A DNA stretch of 64,000 bases, from contig NZ_JNNU01000016.1 in assembly GCF_000732195.1 (NCBI RefSeq), positions 62,001-126,000 of the forward strand, in the 5' to 3' direction. This DNA comes from Neorhizobium vignae. GTDB taxonomy: Bacteria > Pseudomonadota > Alphaproteobacteria > Rhizobiales > Rhizobiaceae. A model generated the notes under the pieces. That model was given only the letters and a program-made list of their open reading frames with translations, was not told where the DNA came from and searched no databases. Positions 44,724 to 53,315 of this stretch are shown piece by piece. The first letter of the stretch is position 1. Each line of letters begins with the position of its first letter. The position numbers and the translations under genes were made by a program.

Positions 44724-45532
44724 TGAAAACACAGGGATTATCTTCCCAGAATGCATCCGGGCGCGCCGTCCTCCTGATCGCGAAATCCGCCTTTGCGGCA
44801 TCGCCGCATCTGGAAATGCAGCGGCTCGCGGAGCTTGCGGCCGGCATGACCGGGGCCGGGATCGTCCGGTTCGCCTTTACCGAGCAAGGAACCCCCTCGC
44901 TGCGCGAAGCGCTGTCCAGTCTGCTCGATGAGGATGTCGAAACCATCGTTATCGTACCACTCGTCCTGCCCAAGGAGCCGAGCTTCCATATCTGGCTGAC
45001 GAAATCGCTGACGCGCTGGAAGGCGGCCGACAGCCGCCCCTGGCCGGCCTTGTCCGTCGCCAGGGATATCGCCTCCAGCACGCTGATGGCGCATCTTCTC
45101 GGCGAACTGCTGGAAACGGCTGAGGAGCTGGATGCCCCAAAGACCGAAAATCCACCTGTCATCGAAGGTTCACTCGTGCCCGCCCAGAAACGCCGCGTGC
45201 TCGTCTGTCAGGGCGGTCCCTGCAACGCGGCCGGAGCCGATGTGATCTGGGCACATCTGCGCAACCAGCAGGAGCGGCAGAAATTGCGCACGGCCGGCGA
45301 TGGCACGATGACCGCAAAATCCACCTGTCTCGGTCCCTGCAGTCTGGCGCCCGTGCTGCAGGTGTTTCCGGAAGGCACCTATTACGGCGGGGTCAACGAA
45401 GGTGCGATCGACCGGATCATCGGCGAGCACCTGCTTGGCGGCCGGATCGTCGAAAACTTCGCCTATCACCCAACGGGCCGCAAGCAGCGGCTTCGCACTC
45501 CATCCGAACAGAACAAGAGGAGAGAGAATTGA
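44723..45532 (+). CDS. CbiX-like chelatase domain fused to a thioredoxin-like 2Fe-2S ferredoxin
   Basis: A 269-residue two-domain protein. Residues about 15-125 resemble a CbiX/SirB half (VLLIAKSAF, then LREALSSLLDEDVETIVIVP). The positions where CbiX has its metal-binding histidines (LLVGHGSR; FLxxGxH) read LLIAKSAF and LVLPKEPSF, so the chelatase site appears lost. Residues about 160-255 form a thioredoxin-like ferredoxin with Cys pairs CQGGPC and CLGPC and the ending GGVNEGAIDRIIGEHL. GTG 44723 is the likeliest start. Gene order under a cobalamin riboswitch points to cobalt or corrinoid metabolism. Its stop overlaps the TTG start of the binding protein. Confidence 0.75.
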   Translation: MKTQGLSSQNASGRAVLLIAKSAFAASPHLEMQRLAELAAGMTGAGIVRFAFTEQGTPSLREALSSLLDEDVETIVIVPLVLPKEPSFHIWLTKSLTRWKAADSRPWPALSVARDIASSTLMAHLLGELLETAEELDAPKTENPPVIEGSLVPAQKRRVLVCQGGPCNAAGADVIWAHLRNQQERQKLRTAGDGTMTAKSTCLGPCSLAPVLQVFPEGTYYGGVNEGAIDRIIGEHLLGGRIVENFAYHPTGRKQRLRTPSEQNKRREN

Positions 45533-47025
45533 CGTCGCAGACTCTGTCGCGCCTGGCCGCCGCCTGGCTCGCCGCCGCCACCTTTGCCACCGCAGGCACC
45601 GTCCTCGCAGGCGAGCCGCTTCGCGTCGGTGCCACCTACATCACCAGCGGAACGGACCCGGCCAAGGGCTCGAACGGCTGGGCGCTGGTCAGCCATGGCG
45701 TCGGCGAGAACCTCTTCACCGTCGATCGGGACGGCAAGCTCGTGCCGGAGTTGGCCGAGAAGGTGGAGCGCGTCGGCGACCTGACCTGGACCGTGACCCT
45801 GAAACCCGGCCGCCTGTTCTCCGATGGCACGCCCGTGACCGCCAGGGCACTGGCCGCCGGCTTCGACACCACGTTCGCCAACAACAAGGCGGCGCTCGCG
45901 ACCGGCGGCAGGCTGAGCTTCGAGGCGGGCGACGACCTGACGCTGAAGGTGACGACCGAAAAACCGGTGCCGCTCATTCAGGCACTCTTCGCCGAATGGC
46001 CACTGATTGCCTATAAACCCACCGAGGCCGGCAAAACCGTCTTCAGCGGTCCTTATCGGATCTCCGGCTTCAAGACGGATGCCTCGATCACGCTGGAGCC
46101 CAACGCGCATTTCGCCGGCGCCGACCAGCGTTCGCCGGTCAATTTCCGAAAGTTCGGCGATGCCCAGACCCTGACGCTGGCGCTGGAAGCAGGCGAACTC
46201 GACATGGCGTTCGGCTTGCCGTCGGAGGTCGTGACCCGGCTCAAGACCAATCCGGACCTGACGATCAAGTCGTTCCCGGTCGGATACCAGTATCTCGCCT
46301 TCTTCAATACCGCCCGCCCGCCGATGAGTGACGTGACGGTACGCCGGGCGATCGATCTGGCCTTCGACCGCAAGGAGCTTGCAGCCGCGATCAACGGCGG
46401 CGAACCGGCCACAGGTGCCTACGCCGCCTATTTCCCCTTTGCAGGCCGGGAGGCACGGCCGACCGATCTTGCCAGGGCCGGCGCGCTGCTTGACGAAGCC
46501 GGCTGGGCAAAGGGCAGCGGCGGCATGCGCGAAAAGGGCGGCACGCCGCTGCGCCTGCTGGTCATCACCTATCCGCAACGCCCGGATCTCGTCACCATGC
46601 TGCCGGTGGTCAAGGCAGAACTCGCCAAGATCGGCATCGCGGTCGATACGCAGGTGGTGGAGAACATCCAGCAGGTGGCTTCGGCCGGCGACTTCGACAT
46701 CGCGCTCTGGGCGCAGCACACGGCCCCGAGCGGCGACCCCGCCTTTTTCCTGAATTCGATGCTGAGAAGCGACGCTTCGCTGAACTATGCGAAATATGCC
46801 TCGCCGGACTTCGACGCGATCCTTAACCAATTTGCGGCCGAGGGCGATCCGGCAAAGCGAGTGGCGATCGCGCTGGAGGCCCAGCAGAAGATCTTCGCCG
46901 ATGCGCCCGCCTCCTTCCTGGTATCGCCCGTGTGGTATGTCGGCCTGTCGAAGCGGTTGAAGAACTACGAGCCGTGGGGATCCGACTACCACGTCCTGCG
47001 CGCCGATATCGGCGAGGCGGAGTAG
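45529..47025 (+). CDS. ABC transporter substrate-binding protein (family 5, nickel/cobalt or peptide type)
   Basis: A 498-residue periplasmic protein. It has a Sec signal (LSRLAAAWLAAATFATAG, cut after VLA), then LVSHGVGENLFTVDRDGKLV and LTWTVTLKPGRLFSDGTPVT, the family-5 pattern, at NikA-like length. TTG 45529 is the start: it overlaps the previous stop (TTGA) and follows AGGAGAGAGAA. Riboswitch control and the neighbouring chelatase-like protein suggest uptake of cobalt (free or chelated), similar in idea to the riboswitch-controlled cobalt importer cbtJKL of Sinorhizobium meliloti. The ligand itself is inferred. Confidence 0.85.
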   Translation: MTSQTLSRLAAAWLAAATFATAGTVLAGEPLRVGATYITSGTDPAKGSNGWALVSHGVGENLFTVDRDGKLVPELAEKVERVGDLTWTVTLKPGRLFSDGTPVTARALAAGFDTTFANNKAALATGGRLSFEAGDDLTLKVTTEKPVPLIQALFAEWPLIAYKPTEAGKTVFSGPYRISGFKTDASITLEPNAHFAGADQRSPVNFRKFGDAQTLTLALEAGELDMAFGLPSEVVTRLKTNPDLTIKSFPVGYQYLAFFNTARPPMSDVTVRRAIDLAFDRKELAAAINGGEPATGAYAAYFPFAGREARPTDLARAGALLDEAGWAKGSGGMREKGGTPLRLLVITYPQRPDLVTMLPVVKAELAKIGIAVDTQVVENIQQVASAGDFDIALWAQHTAPSGDPAFFLNSMLRSDASLNYAKYASPDFDAILNQFAAEGDPAKRVAIALEAQQKIFADAPASFLVSPVWYVGLSKRLKNYEPWGSDYHVLRADIGEAE

Positions 47026-47033
47026 GCCACGTG

Positions 47034-47948
47034 ATGCGACTGGTCAGGTTCGGCATGCAATCGATAGCGGGGCTGCTGGCGGTTTCGCTCGCCTCTTTCT
47101 CGGTCATCACCTTGATGCCGGCCGATCCGGTCGCGATCGCCATTCGTCTCTGGAGCCTGCCGGCGACGGATGACACCGTCGCGGCATTGAGGGCGCAGTG
47201 GGGGCTCGACCAGCCGCTGCCGCTTCGCTATCTCCACTGGCTGGCAGATTTCCTCGGCGGAGATTGGGGCCGCTCCTTCCGGACCGGGGAGCCCGTACTT
47301 GTCGAATTCGCCGAACGGTTGCCGGTCTCGTTGTCGCTCGGTCTCGCCGGCCTGGCGCTGGCGATCGTGCTGGCAATTCCGCTCGGATTCTTCTCGGCGG
47401 CCTATCCCGCAGGTGTCGTCGATCGGATGAACCGGGCTCTATCGGTCTTCGTGCAGGCGGTGCCCGCCTTCTGGCTGGGCCTTGTCGTTCTCTTTGTCCT
47501 CGGTGTGCAGCTGCGATGGATCAGACCCTTCGCCAATGATTGGACCGCGATCGTCCTGCCCGTCCTGCTGATCGCGCTGCATTCCGTTGCCGTTCTCTCC
47601 CGGGTCTACCGGCGCGACCTGAAGGAGACCGCCGGGCAGCCGCATTTCCGCACGGCACTTGCCAAGGGCCTGTCGGACAAACAGGCGCTCTGGCGACACG
47701 GCCACCGCAGCGCGCTCTATGCCCTTTCGTCGGCAGTCCGTTCCGAAGCGGGCTGGGTGATCGGCAGCACCGCGACCATGGAAATCCTTTTCGGCCTTGC
47801 CGGCATCAGCCAGTTCCTGGTGCAAAGCATCGCGGCACGCGACCAGATGGTGCTGCAGGCCTATGTCATGGTCATTGCCATCTGGATGCTTGTGATGAAT
47901 GCCGGCGCCAATCTCGCCATGCGCCTTCTCGATCCGCGTCTCGCCTGA
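47034..47948 (+). CDS. ABC transporter permease, NikB/DppB type
   Basis: A 304-residue permease: first helix LLAVSLASFSVITLMPADPV, periplasmic WGLDQPLPLRYLHWLADFLG, GRSFRTGEPV, helices and an EAA-loop region that is somewhat degenerate (HFRTALAKGLSDKQALWRHG). It ends NLAMRLLDPRLA. ATG 47034 has a GTG just before it as an alternative. It starts eight bases after the binding-protein stop, and its stop overlaps the next permease start (TGATG). Confidence 0.88.
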   Translation: MRLVRFGMQSIAGLLAVSLASFSVITLMPADPVAIAIRLWSLPATDDTVAALRAQWGLDQPLPLRYLHWLADFLGGDWGRSFRTGEPVLVEFAERLPVSLSLGLAGLALAIVLAIPLGFFSAAYPAGVVDRMNRALSVFVQAVPAFWLGLVVLFVLGVQLRWIRPFANDWTAIVLPVLLIALHSVAVLSRVYRRDLKETAGQPHFRTALAKGLSDKQALWRHGHRSALYALSSAVRSEAGWVIGSTATMEILFGLAGISQFLVQSIAARDQMVLQAYVMVIAIWMLVMNAGANLAMRLLDPRLA

Positions 47949-48712
47949 TGCCCCGGCTGATCATGCTCGCGGCGCTCGCCGTCTTTCTCTGTGTCGGCGG
48001 CTTCTGGCAGCCACAAGATCCCGATGCGGTGGACATGCTTGCCCGTCATTCCGGCATGACCGCCAGCCATCCGCTCGGTACCGATCATCTCGGTCGCGAT
48101 CTTCTGTCGCGGATCATGGCCGGCGGCTGGCGGACGGCCTGCGTCATTCTGTCGGTCGGCGCCATCGGCTTTGTGTTTGGCACCCTGCTCGGCACCGCTG
48201 CCGCCGTCCTCGGAGGCTGGCGCGAAACGGTGATCCTGCGCTTCTGCGAGTTCTTCGTCATGGTGCCGACGCTCATCGTCGCACTGACGGCGGCGGCGAT
48301 TTTTGGCCTGTCGCCACTCAGCGCCGGACTGGCGCTCGGCCTGGCCGGCATCGGGCCTCACGCGCTGCTTGCGCACTCGCTGAGCCAGCGGGTGCTTGGC
48401 CGGCCGTTCATCCTGGCGGCGAGGAGCCTCGGCGTTTCCCCCTTGCGGATGATCGCCCGGCATCTGCTGCCCAACACCCTGCCACTGATGTTCGCCTATG
48501 TCGGCAACCAGGCGGGACTTGCGGCAGTTGCCTATGCCTCGCTCGCCTTCATCGGCCTCGGCGCCGATCCGTCGAAGCCCGATTGGGGATCGATGCTCTT
48601 TGAATATCGCATGTTCATTTTCGACCACCCAATGCTGATGATCTGGCCAGGCGTCGCGATCGCCCTGGTCACCGTCCTGCTCAACGGGTTTTTCGACAAT
48701 GGCCGAGCGTGA
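47948..48712 (+). CDS. ABC transporter permease, NikC/DppC type
   Basis: A 254-residue permease with GTDHLGRDLLSRIMAGGWRT, EAA loop (RPFILAARSLGVSPLRMIARHLLPN), then LAFIGLGADPSKPDWGSML. It lacks the cytoplasmic N-terminal extension of most DppC proteins and begins at the first helix, like small NikC forms. No ATPase gene follows; instead the stop overlaps a GTG (48709) whose frame is discussed in the findings. Confidence 0.88.
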   Translation: MPRLIMLAALAVFLCVGGFWQPQDPDAVDMLARHSGMTASHPLGTDHLGRDLLSRIMAGGWRTACVILSVGAIGFVFGTLLGTAAAVLGGWRETVILRFCEFFVMVPTLIVALTAAAIFGLSPLSAGLALGLAGIGPHALLAHSLSQRVLGRPFILAARSLGVSPLRMIARHLLPNTLPLMFAYVGNQAGLAAVAYASLAFIGLGADPSKPDWGSMLFEYRMFIFDHPMLMIWPGVAIALVTVLLNGFFDNGRA

Positions 48713-48786
48713 CGCTGGTCGAAAGCCGGCTTTCATATCTGTTCGGGAGAACGGCGGCAACGCTGCCGTCAGCGTTGGCGGTTTGC
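48709..48786 (+). pseudogene. Possible 5' remnant of a lost ABC ATPase gene
   Basis: A GTG overlapping the NikC-type stop (GTGA) opens a frame reading VTLVESRLSYLFGRTAAT, which is how oligopeptide-type ATPases often begin (VTLLExRxLSYxFGR). The match ends after about 25 codons and the frame then runs antisense through the DUF3299 gene. No Walker A appears in this or another frame. It may be the stump left when the ATPase was deleted, or coincidence. Confidence 0.3.
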
Positions 48787-49347
48787 TTATCGCGCAAGAA
48801 TCCCCAATGGCGAGATGGTCTTCAGGTCCGGGTCCACGAAGCCGGTCGCCTTTGCCACCTGGGCGTGGCTCATGCTGTAGCCGTAGTCGAGGACGCGTAC
48901 CCCGTCCATGATGAAGAGCTGGGCCTTGTCCAAACCGGGCCGCAGATTTCCTGTCACGGTGACGACTTCATAGACACGCGAGAGATGGAACGGCTCGGCA
49001 GCGACCACATGCACCAGCTGGTTCGGCGGGGGAGCAGCACTGTGGCTGCAGGCGCCGGCCCAGGGGACAAGCATGAACTCGTAGACCATCTCGCCATCCT
49101 GGTCGACCGGCAGGATGAACCCGGTCAGTTCCACCGTACGGGCTTCGTCACGCCATGAAAGTGTTTCCCCTTGGGGTCGGCTGGACGCCATGCCCGGCAG
49201 GGCAGCATCAGACCTCGATTGATCCGCAGGCCGCAGGGCGCTCCAAAGAACCGGCTGAGCACCCGCCAAGACGCCGGATGCCGGACAAATCGTCCCGATC
49301 ACCATTGTCGTGATTTTCAGGAGGAAAAGCGCGCGCCTCATCTGCAT
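48787..49347 (-). CDS. DUF3299 periplasmic protein
   Basis: A 186-residue exported protein with an N-terminal hydrophobic signal (ALFLLKITTMVIGTICPA). The family core is ELTGFILPVDQDGEMVYEFM, LVPWAGACSHSAAPPPNQ (Cys/His-rich segment) and VYEVVTVTGNLRPG, ending near GYSMSHAQV. DUF3299 proteins have no settled function, but as I recall they are often found near zinc-responsive transport genes, which fits the AztD gene in this region. A promoter (49399-49428) precedes it. It is convergent with the riboswitch operon. Confidence 0.75.
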   Translation of the reverse strand: MQMRRALFLLKITTMVIGTICPASGVLAGAQPVLWSALRPADQSRSDAALPGMASSRPQGETLSWRDEARTVELTGFILPVDQDGEMVYEFMLVPWAGACSHSAAPPPNQLVHVVAAEPFHLSRVYEVVTVTGNLRPGLDKAQLFIMDGVRVLDYGYSMSHAQVAKATGFVDPDLKTISPLGILAR

Positions 49348-49398
49348 CTCCGTTCACAGGGTTCCCCCGGCGACAGGCCCCCGCCGCTGCTGTCCCGG

Positions 49399-49428
49399 AT
49401 GTTAGCTCGATTTCTTGACTGAGGTCAA
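49399..49428 (-). promoter_or_regulatory. Candidate promoter of the DUF3299 gene
   Basis: On the minus strand, TTGACC (49428-49423), an 18-base spacer and TAACAT (49404-49399), about 50 bases before the start codon. A short dyad TTGAC-TGAG-GTCAA (49415-49428) overlaps the -35 and could be an operator. Confidence 0.4.
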
Positions 49429-49542
49429 AGCCAGATGGAAGAGGCTGCTTCTCGGCCCTCACTCGAGCCTCTGCCCGCAGTCACCGGAGTGGGCAGCTTC
49501 GATTTTCCATATCGCCATGGCAGGGGGCCCGGGGAAGGAGGC

Positions 49543-50445
49543 TCACCCGAGGGAATGCGAAGCCAGGGCATAGACCCTCGCACGACCATTTTGTCCGGCG
49601 CCGTAACTGGCTGCCTCCTCAGTCACCATCGTCGTCAAGGTGGCGTAGATGCTGAGCCCGCACTGCTGGATGAGCCCAGCAAACGGGCCGCTATCGAAAT
49701 GTGTATCGACGCGCAGGAAGCCGTCGGCGTGGGCCGCAATATGCGGGTGGGTCACCGTGATGGCGTCCTCGTCGTTGCCGGCGACCACCGGCCCGACCAC
49801 ATGCCCTCGCCCGAAGCGCCGGCGCATTGAGAAGGCGCGCAACCGCTCGCCTTGGTAAAGACCGTAACAGATCGAACTCTCGAACAATCGCAGGAGGTGC
49901 AGGCTTCGATCCGCACCGAAGGCTGGAGCATCGAAGGCGATCATCGTGTCGAGATCGCCGCGATCCAGCCGCCTCAGAAAAAGCCCCTTCTCCAGAGGCG
50001 GAGGCGCCAAAGGCGCGATCGCTGTCCCCTGATACTGGTAAACCGTCTGCTTTGGCTTCAATCCCAACGAAGCATAAAGACGCTGGGCTTCCCGCGTCGA
50101 GTTGAGCCGAATGCGATTGCGGCCGCAGTCCGTCATGATCCGCTTCATCAGCCACCTGGCCGCGCCGTTGGCCTGCAGCCTCGGAGAGGTAATCAGCATC
50201 CCGAAGGTGGCGAAGCCGTCGCCATGAGGAAACCACATGCCAGAGGCTCCCACCCGGCCGATCTCGTCGAGCGCCACATATCCTTTCCCGATGTCGAGCA
50301 GATGCTGCCAGTCGGCCGCCCGATGGGGCCAGCCCACCGAGATCGACAAAGCCTGCAGCCTGGAGATTTCGACACTCGAGATATCCGCAAAGCGCATCTC
50401 GAAATTATCGACATTCAGGGTTCCTGGTAATTCGCTATCCATCAT
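49543..50445 (-). CDS. GNAT acetyltransferase with a second C-terminal acetyltransferase-like domain (paralogue A)
   Basis: A 300-residue protein. The first domain has SISVGWPHRAADWQHLLDIG, GYVALDEIGRVGASGMWFP and an acetyl-CoA loop region (LQANGAARWLMKRIM). The second half has RAFSMRRRFGRGHVVGPVVA and RVDTHFDSGPFAGLIQQCGL. It shares domain order and signature stretches (GWPHR, DWQ, VVGPVVA, RVDT) with the protein at 59690, so both belong to one small family. In the A-loop the usual Q/R-x-x-G-x-G/A is LQANGAA. The substrate is unknown. ATG 50445 or 50442 may be the start; a good AGGAGG lies about 20 bases too far upstream. Confidence 0.75.
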   Translation of the reverse strand: MMDSELPGTLNVDNFEMRFADISSVEISRLQALSISVGWPHRAADWQHLLDIGKGYVALDEIGRVGASGMWFPHGDGFATFGMLITSPRLQANGAARWLMKRIMTDCGRNRIRLNSTREAQRLYASLGLKPKQTVYQYQGTAIAPLAPPPLEKGLFLRRLDRGDLDTMIAFDAPAFGADRSLHLLRLFESSICYGLYQGERLRAFSMRRRFGRGHVVGPVVAGNDEDAITVTHPHIAAHADGFLRVDTHFDSGPFAGLIQQCGLSIYATLTTMVTEEAASYGAGQNGRARVYALASHSLG

Positions 50446-50697
50446 TATCCAGCCGAGAGAATATATCCTCCTTGGGGCGAACCGCTCGGATATCCCGGCA
50501 GTCACGTTAGTCGAGATCCCGCGAAACATTTCACTGCTGAAGCGGGACCGGACACAAGATTTGACCGTATAGCGTCCACTTTCGGCAGCCATTGGTTTCT
50601 CCTGCCTCTAACCTTGCCGGCCAGGATTGGTTCGCTGCTCTGCAAAAGCAAGGTGTGTCGGCCAAAAGGTCATGGTTTTTAGGGGCGGGAACAGTCG

Positions 50698-51831
50698 ATG
50701 CGCGCTTTGGACATCCTGGAGAAGCTGGTCGGCTTTCCCTCGGTCGTCGGCACGCCCAACGGCAATATTGTCGAATGGATTGCTGGCTATCTCAAATCCT
50801 TCGGGATCGCCGCGCATATCCTGCCGGGGCCTGAAGGTGATCGGGCCAATCTTTTTGCCACGCTCGGTCGAGCCGACCAGCCGGGCTACATCCTGTCCGG
50901 CCATATGGACGTGGTTGCTGCCACCGAGGCCGGTTGGGACACCGATCCCTTTTCATTGAGGAACGAGAAAGGCAAGCTCTACGGGCGCGGAACAAGCGAT
51001 ATGAAGGGGTTCTTGTCGGCCGCTCTGGCAGCCGTCCCTGCACTTCTTGAAAGTCCACTTTCCCGCCCGATCCACCTTGCCTTGTCCTACGACGAAGAAG
51101 CCGGTTGCCGGGGCGTGCCGCATCTTCTCGCACGGTTGCAGGACCTGTGTGCGCCGCCGCTCGGCGCGATCATCGGGGAGCCGAGTGGAATGCGCGCCAT
51201 TCTGGCCCACAAGGGAAAGGCTGCAGCCCGGGTGACGCTCAAGGGCCGTTCAGGCCATTCCTCCCGACCGGATCTCGGCCTCAACGCGATCCACGCCATG
51301 ACGGACGTGCAGCAGGCTGCGGTTGCCGCGGCCGTCGATCTTTCCCGCGGACCGTTCGAGGAGGAATTCGAGCCACCCTATTCCTCTCTGTCGATCGGCA
51401 CGATCAGTGGCGGTCAGGCGGTCAACATCATTCCCGAAATCTGCAGCCTCGAACTTGAGGCCCGCGCCATTTCTTCGGTCGATCCCGAAGTGCTGCTCGC
51501 TCCGGTGCGGGCGGTCGCCGAAGCCTTGGCCATGAAGGGCTTCGATGTCGACTGGCAGGTTCTCAGCACCTATCCGGCGCTGCTGCTGGCGCCAACCTCT
51601 CCCCTTGCCGGTCTTTTGCAAAGTCTGACGGGGATCGAGCCGCTGGCGGCTGTCAGCTACGGGACGGAGGCAGGTCTCTACCAGCGCGCCGGCGTAGATG
51701 CGATCATCTGCGGGCCCGGCGATATTGCCCGCGCCCATAAACCCAATGAGTTCATCCTGGCGAGCGAACTCGACGACTGTCAGGCAATGATTGAAGCACT
51801 TGGTCGGCATTGCCGCCCAGAACTCCAATGA
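50698..51831 (+). CDS. argE: M20 deacetylase, acetylornithine deacetylase (ArgE)-like
   Basis: A 377-residue zinc amidohydrolase. [19 protein letters not shown] (metal His and catalytic Asp), [33 protein letters not shown] (catalytic Glu pair), [14 protein letters not shown] and the dimerisation [16 protein letters not shown] are all ArgE-type. It would remove the acetyl group from N2-acetylornithine or a similar N-acyl amino acid. It begins a run with a GhrA-type reductase and a cupin, so it may act on a dedicated catabolic substrate rather than in arginine biosynthesis. Confidence 0.85.
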   Translation: MRALDILEKLVGFPSVVGTPNGNIVEWIAGYLKSFGIAAHILPGPEGDRANLFATLGRADQPGYILSGHMDVVAATEAGWDTDPFSLRNEKGKLYGRGTSDMKGFLSAALAAVPALLESPLSRPIHLALSYDEEAGCRGVPHLLARLQDLCAPPLGAIIGEPSGMRAILAHKGKAAARVTLKGRSGHSSRPDLGLNAIHAMTDVQQAAVAAAVDLSRGPFEEEFEPPYSSLSIGTISGGQAVNIIPEICSLELEARAISSVDPEVLLAPVRAVAEALAMKGFDVDWQVLSTYPALLLAPTSPLAGLLQSLTGIEPLAAVSYGTEAGLYQRAGVDAIICGPGDIARAHKPNEFILASELDDCQAMIEALGRHCRPELQ

Positions 51832-51850
51832 TGAGGAACGTATCTGGACC

Positions 51851-52774
51851 ATGACATTCCTCTTCAATTCCGATGCGGCCCGCGGCCGGATTTTCCAGGA
51901 TGCCTTCGCTCGGGAAATCCCGGACCTGCCATTCTCCATGGATCCGGTGACGGTGGATCCCGAACGGGTGCGCTATCTCATGACATGGACAGTGCCGGAA
52001 AATCTGGCGCGTTACCGCAATCTCGAAGTGCTGTTCTCGACCGGCGCCGGCATCGACCAGTTCCGCACCGCCAGCGTGCCCGAAGACGTGAAGATCGTGC
52101 GCATGGTCGAAGAAGGCATCGTGCGAATGATGCAGGAATATGCGCTCCTCGGCGTCTTGTCGCTCCACCGCAATCTGCCGGCCTATCTGGCGCAGCAGCA
52201 GGCGGAGGTCTGGAAGGTCCTGCCGCAGGCTCAGGCCGCAGAGCGCCGTATCGGCGTCCTGGGGCTTGGCAATCTCGGCCAGGCCGTGCTTGAGCGGCTG
52301 AAACCCTTCGGCTTTCCCCTGTCGGGCTGGAGCAGGTCCCCGCGCGAGATTGACGGTGTCAGGTGTTTCGCCGGCGAGGATGGTCTGAAGACCATGGTTG
52401 CCGAGACAAACGTGCTGATCTGCCTCCTGCCACTGACCGACGAAACCCGCGGTTTTCTCGACGCAGAGCTTTTCACCAGGTTGCCGGCGGGCGCCGGACT
52501 GGTTCATGTCGGACGTGGCCCCCAGCTCGACCAGGACGCGCTTCTCGCGGCGCTCGACAGCGGGCAGATATCCGGCGCCGTGATCGACGTCACCGACCCG
52601 GAACCCCTGCCGCCCGGCCATCCCTTCTGGCATCACCCACGCATCCTGCTGACCCCGCATATTGCCAGCATCACCCAGCCTCATACAGCCGCGCGCGCCG
52701 TCATCGACAATATCAAGCGGCTTCGCGCCGGGCTCGATCCGGTCGGCCTGGTCGATCGGCGGCGCGGTTACTGA
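51851..52774 (+). CDS. ghrA: Glyoxylate/hydroxypyruvate reductase A-like D-2-hydroxyacid dehydrogenase
   Basis: A 307-residue NAD(P)-dependent dehydrogenase. The nucleotide loop is [16 protein letters not shown] at about residue 140. Catalytic Arg is in [13 protein letters not shown], Glu in [14 protein letters not shown] and His in TPHIAS, the order of the GhrA group. [10 protein letters not shown] and the short N-terminal region are also typical. ATG 51851 lies 19 bases after the ArgE stop, with CTGGACC upstream. It may reduce a 2-oxo acid from the pathway. Confidence 0.85.
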   Translation: MTFLFNSDAARGRIFQDAFAREIPDLPFSMDPVTVDPERVRYLMTWTVPENLARYRNLEVLFSTGAGIDQFRTASVPEDVKIVRMVEEGIVRMMQEYALLGVLSLHRNLPAYLAQQQAEVWKVLPQAQAAERRIGVLGLGNLGQAVLERLKPFGFPLSGWSRSPREIDGVRCFAGEDGLKTMVAETNVLICLLPLTDETRGFLDAELFTRLPAGAGLVHVGRGPQLDQDALLAALDSGQISGAVIDVTDPEPLPPGHPFWHHPRILLTPHIASITQPHTAARAVIDNIKRLRAGLDPVGLVDRRRGY

Positions 52775-52798
52775 ACCTTCAACCTCGAAAGGAATACC

Positions 52799-53155
52799 AT
52801 GTCGCTTCTCAAGACCATCGAGCCTCACCCGTCCTTTACACCGCGCGAAAACGTTCCCGCACCGGGACGGCTGATCTCGGGCGATCCGCAGTTCAAGACC
52901 TGGGCGCAGGACGCAGCCCATGGCGAACTGGTACACACGGGTGTCTGGGAAGCAACGCCGGGCGTCACACATTCGATCAAGGGCCAGACCTTCGAATTCT
53001 GCCACATCCTGTCGGGCGTCGTTGAACTCACCCCCGAAGGCGGCCAACCCGTTGTCTACAAGGCGGGCGACAGTTTCGTCATGAAGCCGGGTTTCGTCGG
53101 CGTGTGGAAGACCATCGAGACCGTCCGCAAGATCTACGTCACCGTTACCCCTTGA
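52799..53155 (+). CDS. Small cupin-domain protein
   Basis: A 118-residue single cupin. Strand pattern around TPGVTHSIKGQTFEFCHILS and the second motif YKAGDSFVMKPGFVGVW match small cupin_3-type proteins. The usual His-x-His is reduced (HSIKGQTFEFCH), so metal binding is uncertain. Such cupins often accompany amine oxidoreductase and aldehyde dehydrogenase genes. AAAGGAATACC precedes the ATG. A 160-base gap, with no gene recognised, follows before the aldehyde dehydrogenase. Confidence 0.8.
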   Translation: MSLLKTIEPHPSFTPRENVPAPGRLISGDPQFKTWAQDAAHGELVHTGVWEATPGVTHSIKGQTFEFCHILSGVVELTPEGGQPVVYKAGDSFVMKPGFVGVWKTIETVRKIYVTVTP

Positions 53156-53315
53156 TAGGTGCCGCCGCGGCGCGGCAACGACGTCCGGCCCGCTCCGCAG
53201 AATACGCCGTGATCGACCGCCAAAACGGATTTTTCCGCTGCGGCCCTTCGCTCTACCGGATCAAGCCGTTCCACCGATCCGGTAATATTGCCGTCAAGTG
53301 ACCGGAGATATGCCG

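Noticed and set aside
47540-47947. Upstream extension of the NikC-type permease frame through the NikB-type gene
   Set aside because: The family N-terminus begins at ATG 47948, which overlaps the previous stop; the extension is an off-frame reading of the first permease.
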